Source: Rhizoclosmatium globosum
Taxonomy: Eukaryota > Chytridiomycota > Chytridiomycetes > Chytridiales > Chytriomycetaceae
NCBI GenBank assembly: GCA_002104985.1
Contig: MCGO01000047.1
Location: forward strand, 270,328 to 334,327
Direction of reading: 5' to 3'
DNA length: 64,000 bases
Shown: positions 12,271 to 24,273 of the stretch, in pieces
How the letters are laid out: the number at the start of each line of letters is the position of its first letter
How positions within the stretch are numbered: position 1 is the stretch's first letter
The notes under the pieces: model-generated
What the model was told of the DNA's origin: nothing
The model's database searches: none
The model's input: the letters and a program-made list of their open reading frames with translations, nothing else
Position numbers and translations under genes: made by a program

Positions 12271-14500
12271 CGTCAGAAATTTGATGGGAGCAGCAGTATA
12301 ACAGTATCTTAACTTTGCGATTTCAAGTTCAAAAGCAAAAAGAATGTTCTCGCACCTAGGCACAGGGTTATGACCAAGGGAACAGCCCTGTGCCCAACCA
12401 CATCCACCTGGTAGCGTCCGAGGGAGACGCCGTGATGGCTAGCGGGGTGCGAGTTTGTCAACGTCCAGGCCTTTTCTGTGGGGGAATATGGGTGGTTTCG
12501 AACTCGTGGCCATGATCGTTCGATCAACCCCGATTTCAACGCCATTCCACATGCACCGTTAGCCCTTCTGTTTATATTGAAATCGGCTGGGCTCCATCGT
12601 TGGGTTTCTCTCAGAAATAGTGACGGGTGTGATGGAGATTTACAGTCTCTGAAACTGAATAAAAGGACGCGTGTATCTGTATGATTCAAAACAGTCTCTA
12701 TCTATACAGCATTTTGACAGGCGTTTACGCAAACTTAGCTGCGTACCCAACTTTATCTATCAACCTGACTAAATACGTATATTCAAACCCAGAAAGTTGT
12801 TATTGCCATTCCTATATTTGGACACTCACATGAACAGCGGAACATAGTCGAAATTTGATGGAAACAGCGGTACATACGGCTTCTCTTCAATTTAAATTGT
12901 GGACATGACGTTTCAAGTTCAAAAGCAAAAAAGGATTTGCTCGCACCTAGGCACAGGGTTATGACCATGGGAACAGCCCTGTGCCCAACCACATCCACCT
13001 GATAGCGTCCGAGGGAGACACCGTGATGGCTAGCGGGGTGCGAGTTTGTCAACGTCTAGGCCTTTTCTGTGGGGGAATATGGGTGGTTTCGAACTCGTGG
13101 CCATGATCGTTCGATCAACCCCGATTTCAACGCCATTCCATATACACCGTCAGCCCTTCTATTTATATTGAAATTGGCTGGGCTCCATCGTTGGGTTTCT
13201 CTCAGAAATGGTGGTGGGTGTGATGGAGATTTGCAGTCTCTGAAACTGAACAAAAGGACGCGTGTATCAATATGATTTAAAACATCTCTATCTATACAGC
13301 ATTTTGACAGGCGTTTACGCAAACTTAGGTGCGTGCCCAACCTGACTAAATTACATTATGTTTTGCATATTCAAACCCAGAAAGTTGTTATCGCCATTCC
13401 CATATTTGGAGACTCAAATAAACAGTGGAACAGAGTCGAAATTTGATAGAAACAGCGATACATACGGCTTCTTTTTAATTTCAATTGCGTACATGACGTT
13501 TTAAGTTCAAAAGCAAAAAAGAATGTGCTCGCACCTAGGCACAGGGTTATGACCATGGGAACAGCCCTGTGCCCAACCACATCCACCTGATAGCGTCTGA
13601 GGGAGACACCGTGATGGCTAGCGGGGTGCGAGATTGTCAACGTCCAGGCCTTTTCTGTGGGGGATTATGGGTGGTTTCGAACTCGTGGCTATGATCGTTC
13701 GATCAACCCCGATTTCAACGCCATTCCATATACACCGTCAGCCCTTCTGTTTATATTGAAATCGGCTGGGCTCCATCGTTGGGTTTCTCTCAGATATAAT
13801 GGTGGGTGTGATGGAGATTTGCAGTCTCTGAAACTGAATAAAAGGACGTGTGTATCTGTATGATTTAAAACAGTCTCTATCTATACACCAATTTGAGTGG
13901 CGTTTGCGCAAACTTAGCTGCGTACCCAACTTTATCTATCAACCTGACTAAATACGTATATTCAAACCCAGAAAGTTGTTATTGCCATTCCTATATTTGG
14001 ACACTCACATGAACAGCGGAACATAGTCGAAATTTGATGGAAACAGCGGTACATACGGCTTCTCTTCAATTTAAATTGTGGACATGACGTTTCAAGTTCA
14101 AAAGCAAAAAAGGATTTGCTCGCACCTAGGCACAGGGTTATGACCATGGGAACAGCCCTGTGCCCAACCACATCCACCTGATAGCGTCTGAGGGAGACAC
14201 CGTGATGGCTAGCGGGGTGCGAGATTGTCAACGTCCAGGCCTTTTCTGTGGGGGATTATGGGTGGTTTCGAACTCGTGGCTATGATCGTTCGATCAACCC
14301 CGATTTCAACGCCATTCCATATACACCGTCAGCCCTTCTATTTATATTGAAATTGGCTGGGCTCCATCGTTGGGTTTCTCTCAGAAATGGTGGTGGGTGT
14401 GATGGAGATTTGCAGTCTCTGAAACCGAACAAAAGGACGTGTACAATCTCTGAAAGACGCGTATGATTGAAAACAATTTCAACTATCGGAGGACTTACGC
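12271..14500. repeat. Four-copy ~590 bp tandem repeat with hairpin and pol III-like boxes
   Basis: The anchor string cacctaggcacagggtta starts near 12354, 12944, 13532 and 14122, so the period is 588-590 bp. The first copy is truncated and diverged at its left end; the fourth breaks off near 14460. Each copy holds a perfect 9 bp inverted repeat, GGCACAGGG / CCCTGTGCC, with a ~20-base loop. About 50 bp downstream comes TGGCTAGCGGGG (12436 in copy 1), which resembles a pol III A box, then GGTTTCGAACTC (near 12494) and CGTTCGATCAA, both like B boxes. The left halves of copies 2 and 4 look identical, while copy 3 differs, which suggests homogenisation of a two-unit block. Short open frames recur in each unit (for example a 68-codon frame), but they are not supported as genes. 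Confidence 0.85.
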
Positions 14501-14639
14501 GTAGATCAACTTGGTTTATCAAGAAAGTAATATAATTGACTCCCCGAAAAGTACGAGATTAAGTTTCGAAAGAAAAAAGGGGAAGAAATGAACAGATATA
14601 GGTATAGTTGTATTGTTTCATTTTCTTGATTACTGACTG

Positions 14640-14815
14640 AAGCGGTTCCTTTTTCTCAAATTGCATCGGTGGAGAGCATATTCTCATGTCTTCGAACTTC
14701 CATGAGTTGATGAGACTAGAAACAGCCAAGCGGAAACTTCAAAACTTTCATGCTGATTGTTCGGATGTTCTTGTTTCAATCAAGATTGATGGTTTTACAA
14801 GTCAGAGGTAAATCA
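14640..14815 (+). pseudogene. Possible remnant of an hAT-type transposase C-terminus
   Basis: Translation of the first part reads VPFSQIASVESIFSCLRTSM before stop codons. A shifted frame then reads LMRLETAKRKLQNFHADCSD. The order, a short 'S/A-S-V-E-x-I-F-S' block followed by an 'R-L...A...L' helix, resembles the dimerisation region of hAT transposases. The frames are broken, so at best this is a decayed fragment. Nothing else of such an element is visible nearby, and the resemblance may be chance. Confidence 0.2.
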
Positions 14816-14949
14816 GAAGTGCTGATCTTCAGATCCTATTTGTTTTTACTCTTACTTTTGCTCAATGTTATCAAAAGATTTCGCAACACTTTCCTTCGAC
14901 TTCCACTTTGAAACCGTACTTCCCCTTGCCCGAATCGGTTCAACAACCT

Positions 14950-17900
14950 CTACAGGCATATCCAATTTCTCATAACCTCGTCCTTCATCCCAACAACAAC
15001 CATCCCCTTCGCCATACTCCCCCTCCGTGTCGCTTTCTTTTTTAGCCTATCCAACTTCGGATTCGTCAAAGAATCCAAACTACAACTCACACCAACACCC
15101 ATCGGACTCACAACAGCCGTCAACGCGTCTTGACTCTCACCCCCGAAACCCCCGACGTCATTCGCACTGGTAGTGGGTAACTCAGGTGCAGAAGACGTCT
15201 GCAACACCGTCACAACAACCTCTTCAGGGATTTCAAGCTCAGGTTCTGAAACATACCGTGGGAGAAGCTGCCACCACCCTGCAACAGCAAGCGGTAACCA
15301 CGGCCTTGCAAGCGGTTTTGAAAACACGGGATTGAGGTATGATACAGGGTATCGTTCGAGAAGAGACTCTTCTGGTGTCAAGACAACGTGTGGTTCAAGG
15401 ACAACGTCGTCAATGTCTTGGCTTTGCGATTCGTTTGGATCTTGCGATACGTGAATGTGTGTGTTGCAGATCATTGGTGAATGTGGGATTTTGACTTCGT
15501 CGATTACTACGATTGCGTCGTGTTGTTGTGGGGGCGATCTTGCAAGCGTTCCGTTTGGAGTTCGGGGGGATGAAGGGGAATTTCGGGCTTGGTTCCTGCT
15601 TTTCGGGAGTAAATGATGCAGTGAGAACTCTTGGCCTGGCTCAAATCCTTTTGTCACGAACGCAGTGTCATTGACTGGCTCTTGCTTCTTTGGAGGAGGG
15701 AGTTGATCAAGAGGTACGAGACGCGTTCGTTGCTGAAACGTGGCTTTGCAGTGATTGTGAAAGATGACTGTGATTGGAATAAGTGCAAGTGGGACGAACG
15801 AGCAGATGGGTGCTAGTTTGGTTCAAGTTAGACCCTTATGAGATATATACGAATAGAAACCTCTCTTCAGTGCAAACATTCCCGCCATCGTAATTTGAAA
15901 GATAATCAATCCAGCAATGATTCGAGTGAAGGCCATGGACCAGTGTCGACCATACGCTTCCCATTCCTTCACATACACAAACAGAAGTTGATGGCGATAT
16001 ACAATGTATCCAAAACCAAAGTAAACCGTTGCGGGAATCAGAATCAATGGAGCTATTTTTCGCTTTTAGAATACTTTAACTCAAGCAAGAACCCACCAAC
16101 AATCGAATACAACAGCCCAATGATGAAAATCAAGATATGGATTGGATACAAAATCCCGAAATTCAAATACGACGTCGACAGATTCATTTCATGCATCTAT
16201 ATCCTGAGTCAGATATTAAACAACTGACAGATCCATACTTGTCTCGGCGTCAAATTCGAATACTTGCAAAACGCGTTCCAAATCAGAATAGCAGGTCTTA
16301 ACAACTCCAGCGCAAAAAATACACAAGTGATCGTAATATAGTTGATGAAGAAAGTTGCTCCATTCGGCAACGTGTTTGCCAATACTTGAATGATGCTCGC
16401 TGGGTTCTCCATAAACGTTCCAATCATATTCAAGACTGCTGTTGAGAGAGTAAACACGAGGAGGACGTTGAAGAGGAGGAAGAAAAAGTAGTGGTCTAAT
16501 GTTCTGGTTTCGATTTTGGAACGGGCTTCGAGACCTTGTAAACCAATCAGGACTGTATCAAGATATTTGTTAAGAAAATACAGAATGATACGTCACACAA
16601 AGCTTACATTCGAAGATGTACGGAATAACGACGTTAAAGATGTTGACGACAAGTGGAGGTCCAATCGTCTTCAGGAACACATACAGGTGCTCGTTTTCAG
16701 CGATTTTGCTGATGAGAGGTCTAAAAGAAGGGACTTTGGCAAGTTCTTCAATATTTGTCATTGTTGCCGTCAACCCAGCTGGAACGACCCAAAAGAATGT
16801 AAATGAAACGCAAATAATGTTGACAATGTATGATTGAATTTGGCGACGAACAGGGTGAAGCGAAATTGTGGACCAGATAACGTCTTGTGGAGCTGGAGCA
16901 AGTGAAATGTGCATTTTGTACCGGTTGAAAGATGAGAAGAGGAGAACTTGGCATGCGATCTGGTCAAAGAGCTTTAGTTACTAATATATGTAATAAGGCA
17001 TGACGTTGGGCACCTGTGCAGCACGCTGAGTCTTGAATGTAACAAAAGCCGACCCATTTTCTTCGACCGTGTCTTCCTTCTCCTTCATAACATTCCATTC
17101 CAACGCCTTCACTCTCTCCATCCGAACCATTGCCGTCAATTTGTTCAAATGACTCGTGTAAAAGTCAATCGCATCATTAGACGCACCCGACCTCTTCGAA
17201 TGAGCCTTCTCAAGAGGACTTGCACGACGTCTTTGGTACCACGACACTTTGGGACGAAGTTTTTGCACGGTCTCTTCATCCAGTTGCGTCACAGTCGACG
17301 TCATCGCCATCGACGAATCCCCATCCCCACCAGACGGTAAAAACCGCGTCGACGTTTTGAGGATACTTTGCTTTGTATGCCACCACACTGAATCAACAGT
17401 CACTTTCTCGTTCTTGGAGTAATGGATGTGTTTTTTGGCGTAATCAATGTTCTGGGCCCATAGGAGAAACGACTTTTCCAGACCATTGAGAGCTTTCGTG
17501 CGTTCAGCAATGAGTTTCCCGACAACGACGGTTGCATTCTTTTTCTGGTGTTTCCCACCAATGCCAGTTCCGGCGATTCCAGCTGAAACAAGTGTTCGAT
17601 CGAGGATTGCGATTTCAACTTCGCCGATTCCGAGGGACGAGAACCATTGAGTTAATTTCGGGCCGCTTCGTAGTTTTTTGGGAATATTTTGGACGAGGAC
17701 AGTGCGGAGTTGGAGGGCTTCGTTTGCGCGCCATGCGGGACGGGATCCACTTCCGTGGGAGTTGTCTTCGCGGAGGTATGTACTGCTTAATTTTGCGAAT
17801 TCCTTGAAGCCGCTGAAGAGAGTGTAGTATGTGAATGCTGTGACTGTTTTATTGCGGTGTTAGATTGATATTCTCGCCAGTTGTCTCACATACCCAAACA

Positions 17901-19121
17901 GCAAAAGACGGCATGCGCGACGAGAACATTTGAGCCATTTGGGATATTCGAAATTGAAAACTGGTACAATCCCAATTGAGAAAACTGAGTTTGATTCCTG
18001 AGCAGTTCAGCAGATTGACTTGGATTGACTGAGAAGTAGTTGATTCCAGTCAAGATAGGCGTCACAACGAGCATAAAACAGAGAAACTGAATAAACGACA
18101 TTCGAAGAAATCGAAGGAACCTGATGGAGTAAAAGTAAGTTGGAGCATGGAGTTTCACTACACCTCAAACTCACATTGTTGCATCCAGCCCAACCTTCTC
18201 GACAATATACGATTCTGGAGTCATAACAGCCGTCTTGACCCACCCAAACCATCCATCGGGAACATCCGGAGCCTCCTTCCTATCCCTTCAAGTCAGCATA
18301 TTCCCCTCTCAACCAAAACCAAACCAAACCAAACCAACCTGCAAGCCTCCACACGCGTGTAGAACAGTTTAAAGAATACTTTGTGGTGGCGCAGAACTTC
18401 GTAAACAAAGATGCAAACGAGACACACGAGAAACGAAACAAACGCCAGGACAACTGTTCCTTGCACTGTTGGGTCAGCAACATAAAAGGGGCCCGTTGAG
18501 TTTGCTGTTTGGGTGGGAGAAAGTGTGCTTGATTGTGAAGACGTTATCGTGCTAATACTAATAGTTGCAGTGGGAATGGTGGAGGACATTTGGGACGGGT
18601 CTTCGGCGTTTGCTACGAAATGAATGTAAATCTTTGTGTTGGATTCCTGAAGATTGTCGTCCCCTTCAATAGGATGATTTGAGAGTGAAGTGGATGCTGA
18701 AGGAGCCGTGTTTCGACAGAGATTGATAATCGCTTGGCCCTGGTTTAAACACCGTTATCATTAAAACAGTGATATATGCCTCATGCGGGATATAAATAGA
18801 CTAATTAAATCGTTACCAATGACTTGGATTTACTAAGATCGGTTCCAGTGCACACTGAAGGGGACAAGAAACAGTTCAAGGCCCCAGATTCAACCAACCG
18901 GCAAACATGGGATCCAGTTGAATCCACAGTCACTTGATTCATATTGATCTGTGTGATCATCCAAGGAATCGTCAGGCTTAAGAGTCCGTTGATAGACTGA
19001 GGGTTCCTACCAGTTGCACCACACAGTGCATACCGGCAGCGAATTCAACAAAGCATTTGATATTCTTGTTAAATTTGAGTTCATCTTGTTCGTGGACTGT
19101 TGGAATCGGTCTTATGACGCT
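14950..19121 (-). CDS. OSCA/TMEM63/CSC1-family mechanosensitive or calcium-gated channel with N-terminal ectodomain
   Basis: A multi-exon minus-strand gene. An N-terminal TM helix (VVLAFVSFLVCLVCIFVYEV, from about 18448) is followed by LRFLRMSFIQFLCFMLVV. The cytosolic RNA-recognition-like PHM7 domain comes next (LVQNIPKKLRS, later FVTFKTQRAAQ). The DUF221 channel core begins SLAPAPQDVIWSTISLHPVRR, and the gene ends with a Pro/Ser-rich tail and a stop at 14950. A start at 18589 (MSSTIPTATISIS) is possible. Upstream, however, three phase-compatible exons (19121-19011, 18948-18817 and from 18739) extend the frame by about 130 residues. They encode a Cys-containing ectodomain (KCFVEFAAGMHCVVQL, VCRLVESGALNCFLSPSVC, INLCRN). 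The true start and signal peptide are unresolved: the same frame continues upstream to an ATG near 19271 but is broken by one TAA, which an intron could remove. Confidence 0.85.
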
Positions 19122-20073
19122 CTGCGCTTGATTCGATGTGGCAACGATTTAGTGTTGGCATGAAAGTTGGTATTCTTCATGGCCAATGCGATTAGTAACA
19201 ATTTGAATATTACTTCGAATAATTTTGGACAACGAGACAGCGCATCTCTGAGCTTGCTTGAGCTTTAACATTTTTAAATCAACTCTTCTTCCTTTTCATG
19301 TAACCAAAGAGAATGCAGGGCGTCTTATCATCGATTAAAAGCATGTGCATTTGTGTTGAATGGACTAGATTTACTATTTCTCTATTCAGTATACTAGCTG
19401 AAATCAGTACAGACTTACCGTTTATTGACGTCGTCAACAAACCCAAGAAGGCCCCGATTACTGTTCCAACTTTATCTCTCTATATATCTTAAATAATTCA
19501 AGCACAAATATCCACGTGTCTCAAGTCTGATGCAGTAAATTTTCGGGGGGAAGGAACAGGAGATAAGAAACAAGTGGGTCCTTTGTGAACTTTTGAGAGT
19601 CAGATGATGATCTCACGATGCGTAGTCGTTCTAGTTAGCGACACGAGCGAGGTTTCTCATATTGTGTCATTGTGAGGGTTTTGTTGAATCAGCTTGTTTG
19701 AGGGTGGCTGTTTGGGTCCTTCCAGCGCCACCGCTGCTATCAATCATGGAAATCAACTTTTTTAAATAAATATTTGAGAATTTCAAGCAATTTGATTTCA
19801 TTTAAGCCGGAAAAGAGAACCAAATGGGAAGGGATGACCAAAGCACAATTTTGGGTGCTCTAAAAACGTTTACGGTCTTCCTGGAAGCTGCCACTCGTTT
19901 TAATATGAATCAATATTTTAACAGAATATATTTAAAATTGGGAGGCATTAATTGGTGGCGTTTAGCGCTCACCTGATGTTATCTGTGATGGTCACATTGT
20001 CACAAATCCACGCGACCACAATTCTTCCAGGGAAGTGATTTCACCAAGCAAGGATACGCGCCACCGAAAATGG
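19122..20073. other. Divergent promoter region between the channel and the EXORDIUM-like gene
   Basis: The left part may hold a 5' exon of the channel gene: a frame from an ATG near 19271 reads KLKQAQRCAVSLSKIIRS. The remainder is AT-rich with no coding character. I see no recognisable operator or repeat. Confidence 0.35.
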
Positions 20074-20080
20074 TATATAA
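20074..20080 (+). promoter_or_regulatory. TATA box of the EXORDIUM-like gene
   Basis: TATATAA lies 42 bp upstream of the ATG at 20122, a plausible distance for a short 5' leader. It is followed by a pyrimidine-rich stretch (cctcctgtctcctc) and an A-rich start context (aaaacaATG). Confidence 0.5.
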
Positions 20081-20121
20081 CGGAGCATGCAACTAACCTC
20101 CTGTCTCCTCAATCCAAAACA

Positions 20122-21029
20122 ATGCTCTTCTCTCTTGTCCTTACCGCCGCTGCCTTTGTATCTGCCGCTCCAACCGCCGAGACTCTTCCACACAGTGTCT
20201 CTTGGCACTTGAAGGATGGTGTCAAGAAGCATGAAGCTCTCAATCTCGCTGCTGCCTCTGCTCACTTGACCAACTACGGTGGTCCAGTCATTCCAAAGGG
20301 TTCGTGCATTCACGAAACTGTAGCATCTTTCTTATACTTACTTCATCAAATATTCCAGTGGAAGTCCACCCAATTTACTACGGTGCTGCCCAATACCAGT
20401 CCCAAACCAACGCCTTCTACGCTGGAGTCGTAAAGTCTGCATGGTACGACATTTTCGCCCAATACAACGTCCAACGCGGTTCCGCCGTCGCTGGAATCTC
20501 CGTCTCCGCCGCCAAAACCTCTTTGGACGACGTCAAGGACATTCACCCTTTCCTCATCAACTTGATCAAAGCTGGAACCATCAAGCCAACTGCCAACACC
20601 TACTACCCAATCCACTTTGCCCCAGGAATCAGTATCACTCAAGGTGGAAGTGCTTCTTGCGCCGTATTCTGTGCTTACCACGGAACAATTGATATTTCCT
20701 CGTTGAACGTTGGTACCAAGTACCTCTTCTACGGAGTTATTCCAGACCAAGGTGGATCTTGTGCCGGAGGCTGTGGAAGCAACCCATCCACAGTCAACAA
20801 CATGTTCTCTGTCGCGTCGCACGAGCTTGCTGAAGCCGTTACCGACGCTGCTGTCGGTGTTGCTACTGTGATTGGATTACCACTTGCATGGTACGACAAG
20901 ACCAACGGTGAGATTGGAGACATCTGTAACGCTCAGCAGGGAACTACTGTTGGTGCTGACGGAGTTACCTACGTTGTCCAAAAGACCTGGTCTAATGCTG
21001 ACAACGCGTGTGTTTCTAAACGTCCATGA
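20122..21029 (+). CDS. Secreted EXORDIUM/PHI-1-like protein
   Basis: Two exons (20122-20299 and 20359-21029) give 282 residues. The intron has a weak GTTCGT donor, but the splice is in phase and rebuilds YGGPVIPKVEVHPIYYG. The start is the ATG opening a signal peptide (MLFSLVLTAAAFVSA). The order of motifs follows the phosphate-induced protein 1/EXORDIUM family: YGGPV near the N-terminus, a Cys-containing CAVFCAYH block, SCAGGCGSNP, the SHELAEAVTD helix, and a late EIGDICNAQQG block before a final Cys. The HE-x-x-E helix resembles a zinc-protease motif, but catalysis is not established for this family. The protein is probably exported to the wall or medium. In plants the family is linked to growth and carbon or phosphate response; its role here is unknown. 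Confidence 0.6.
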
Positions 21030-21639
21030 AGCGAAAGAAGTTTGATTGTTTGATTGTTTCATCGTTTACCGTTTACTGTTTGTCTTGTAGCTTTTAGAAT
21101 AAACATTTGTAAAGAAAAAAACAACCAGAGATGGGGGAGAGACTGGCATGGGCGAGGGAGCGAGCGACCAAGCCCGTCATCACTTAACGTGTTTTTGAAT
21201 AGGTTTAGAGAGGGAAAAAGAAGGAAAGATGTAACGCGTTTTATATTAATACCTGACTGTTCACAGTTATTGCTTACGTTTCCTGTTTTATTTTCTCGTT
21301 TACAGTTTACGGATTACTGCTTACCGGTTACTGTTTACGTTTAGTGTTCATCCTTACCGTTGTATTATACGTTAACGGGTCAAGTTTATTAGAAATGATT
21401 ACAAAATAAAGTCACGGTTCTCGTTACAATCTTCATTTCAAAAGAAGCCAGTAAGGGTTTTTACGACCAAACGCATAATATTTCTCGTATATATTTCGGC
21501 AGGTCAGCTAGCCCTACCACCGTATGAAAAGTATTATCAGTCTTTATTCTACTGCTCCAGCTCCATTTCCATGTTCTCCTTCCACCCATCCTCCTTCCAC
21601 TTGTTTGTACTCTTTCTTCCTACTGGCTTTGTAGTCTAT
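21030..21639. repeat. GTTTAC-rich degenerate repeat tract
   Basis: After the EXORDIUM-like stop, many short variants of the hexamer GTTTAC / GTTTACTG / GTTTACGTTTA appear, for instance around 21064-21080 and 21295-21345. A copy of the dispersed palindromic element (21127-21185) is embedded. The same hexamers occur in the opposite orientation (GTAAAC) at 23760-24130. No gene is seen. Confidence 0.5.
21127..21185 (-). repeat. Dispersed palindromic element, inverted copy
   Basis: The reverse complement of this stretch matches the elements at 23941-24029 and 24274-24353. It shares a GTGATGA(T/C)GGGC left end, an imperfectly palindromic GC-rich core (variants of CGAGGGAGCGGAGCGACC) and an ATGCCA(G/T)TCTCTCCCCC right end. 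Relative to its ends the palindromic core is in the flipped orientation. Confidence 0.6.
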
Positions 21640-22920
21640 TCACAAGTTCGTCTCGACTCTTGCTTCAAGAGCTCTTTTCGCCTTTTCTCCCATATCCTTC
21701 AATTTCTTTCGACATTCTCTTTCGTCAGTAATCCAACGACTTCCAAACGCCTTCTTCTCGTTGCTGTTTGGAATTGTGTGCGTTCCTCGCGAAATGATTT
21801 CGGTTTCAGCTGTGGAACACCAATCCTCGACTGTTCCTTCAGGATTTTGATTCCGGATTGTATCTATGAACTCGACAAGCTTTTTAAACTTCTTCCACCA
21901 ACCCTCGTAATTCTTGTTGATCAGCTCGTCGACTCCTGGTTCGTGATCCTTCTTGAGAATTAATCCGTCGCTTGCACGAGATCCATTCCTCCAGGCAGCT
22001 TTGTACAAAGACTCAAGTGACGAGAGATTTGGATTCACGTCGGTGCCAGACCAAAGCCGCCAAATATTGGTGCAGTTCAATTTTGAAATTTCTGGCAACG
22101 ACAAAACAACAAACTTGGTGAGTTTTGGATTTTGTTGACCATCCTTGAAGAACGGGTTGACTTTCACTTCATAGCCTGGAAACCCAGTCACAATGGGCAA
22201 AGCACTTTCCTGAATGAATTGATTCGCAACATCAGACAAATACGGAAAGTAGTTGCTGAGTGTCACAGATAGGGGTCGGCCTGAATGTTGTGTCGTTTCC
22301 AGTGGCTGATGGTGCAGATGTGGACAGCTGAAGATGACTCTGTACTTCAGAAAGCTTACGTCGAAGCTCTCGCACCTCTGATTCCAACTCGCGTTCTCGT
22401 TTTGACGGACCAGGTGAAGCCAGCCGATTTTGCACAAGAGTTTCAAGCATATTTAGTCTTGAATCCATATTTAAAGCAAAACGAGTTTGTGCGTGTATTA
22501 CAGAGATTACAGTGGGGTGGGCGGTGTAAAGCGCATCTCCAAACATAGTTTGAGGTTCTGCAATGACTGTTGTGTCACTATTGGCTGGGTTCTTGGACTC
22601 GGACACATGTCTTCCAGTGACATTTGGGTGAATGGTACCTGTATCTTGAATGATATTAGACCAAATATGTTGCCCCAAATGAATTAAAATTAGTACTATT
22701 TAATTTGCATGGTGATTCAAGCGCGCCAGTGTGGATTTGAAGTACGGTGGAACCATCTGTCAAACCATGTTAAACCAGTGAAGCCCCGCAACTCTCCAAA
22801 AATGAAGACCAACACACATATACGTATATGCGGAATAGCTTTACGCGGTAGTTTGGGTTGAGCTTCAGGTTCAGCCTCATTTGATGATGCCAGTTTCGAC
22901 AGGGGGTTGCGCGACATCAT
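21640..22920 (-). CDS. GCR1_C-domain-like DNA-binding protein with N-terminal coiled coil
   Basis: Three exons are inferred. The first starts at 22920 (MMSRNPLSKLASSNEAE). An intron with a TACTAAT branch site ends just before TGTIHPNVTG. A second intron, 22281-22359 (GTAAGC...TTCAG), is phase-compatible and joins VRELRR to RPLSVTLSNYF, so the gene appears intact. The middle has a coiled coil (SKRERELESEVRELRR). The C-terminal half contains a block, LNCTNIWRLWSG then NPNLSSLESLYKAAWRN, that fits the GCR1_C pattern (LW...G..PS...L...Y...WR). This is a DNA-binding domain found in yeast glycolytic activators and in Crypton-type recombinases. No tyrosine-recombinase catalytic residues were seen. 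It lies between inverted repeat copies. It may be a regulator or a domesticated transposon protein; the domain call is tentative. Confidence 0.5.
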
Positions 22921-23940
22921 GGCGAAACTGGGCGGGCTTTCTTTATGCGCGCAGATTTGTAAACGGCGTCTGCGATGCGATATGAGCTGGTGTCACCTGT
23001 GATGGGGAATATAGCCAGTCAGTTAATCAACGGCGGCTCAGAACGCTGACTCACAGCAAAGTCCAGAGCAGGTACAAAGTTCACAGAGACTTTGAGAGTA
23101 TAAATTCGCGGGCTGGTACTTTGTCCGATTTGCTGCACCAATCACTGGCCGGCTCATCACCCCACCCGACCACCACCAGAACAAAATATGTGGTATTCGC
23201 CAGCACTTTTTCAGAATCTTCCCTTCCAAAGCATTATCCTACATATGAAGTGAAATCATATTGGAATTGTCCTACATTCTGATTCTTGTCGAGGTTGAGT
23301 AAGCACTGCAAGCGACAATATTCATGAACCCTGATAAACTACTGGACCACTGAAAAGGCTATTGAAAGGATTTTTACGCCATTTTGGTGATGCTTTGGCA
23401 AGTGACAGTGAGCGGCATAGTCCCTAACATCAGCAATATAGAAGACGCGCCAACAATAGTATCCAATTTATTACCTCGCCTGTAGGTGAGGTCACCGGGG
23501 GCCTTTATCTGAGGATATGAAACGGCCAAACTTACGGAATCACCCTCAAAACAGTTTCATGTCTCTTTCCTCACTCCTCTCTCTGTCTCATCTATTTCGG
23601 AGTCACCCCAACGCAAGTCCACTCTGCCAAGACTTTGCCCAGTTTTTTTCCCCCTCCTTGTTTCCGATACCTTTTCTTTCAGATCTATCAGACTTCGTTT
23701 TGAAATGAAGATTGTAATGAAAACAGTGGACTTTACTTTGTAATCATTTGTAATAAACTAAAACAATGAACTAACAGAAAACAGTGAATACATTGAACGC
23801 TAAACGTAAACAATACCCGGTAAAGTGTAAATGCGAAAATAAAACAGTAAACGTAACCAGTAACCGTGAACAGTAAACAGGTCACCAGTAACCATAAACA
23901 ACGAATGTAAAACACTTTGTATTCTTCCTTCTCTTTCCAT

Positions 23941-24029
23941 CTATTACCCCATTCAAAAATACGTAAGGTGATGATGGGCGAGGGAGCGGAGCGACCGAGC
24001 CCATGCCATTCTCTCCCCCGTCTCTAACT
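23941..24029 (+). repeat. Dispersed palindromic element, forward copy 1
   Basis: Begins with CCATTCAAAAATACGTAAGG, then GTGATGATGGGC, the palindromic core, and CCCATGCCATTCTCTCCCCC. It is nearly identical to the copy at 24274-24353. Confidence 0.65.
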
Positions 24030-24273
24030 GTTTATCTTTCTTTACATTTGTTTATTTGAAAACAGCGTGCTACATAACAAACAGTAAACGGTAAACGATG
24101 AAACAATTAAACAATTAAACACTAAACACTAAACGAATGTGGTAAAGGTAATCAAAAGTCATATCCCTTGTTCCTCTATCCTATTCAAAAATACGTAAGG
24201 GCAAGCGAAGCCATGTAAAACACGTCGCGGAAATCTACGTAAGCTTCTTCTTTTCTTCTTCCCTTTCCTCTAC

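Noticed and set aside
12309..14522. Short frames of 60-126 codons on both strands
   Set aside because: They recur in every 590 bp repeat unit at the same place and show no coding signature; they follow from the repeat sequence.
22281..22359. Apparent frameshift in the GCR1_C-like gene
   Set aside because: A 79 bp GTAAGC...CAG intron with matching phase restores the frame, so it is not evidence for a pseudogene.
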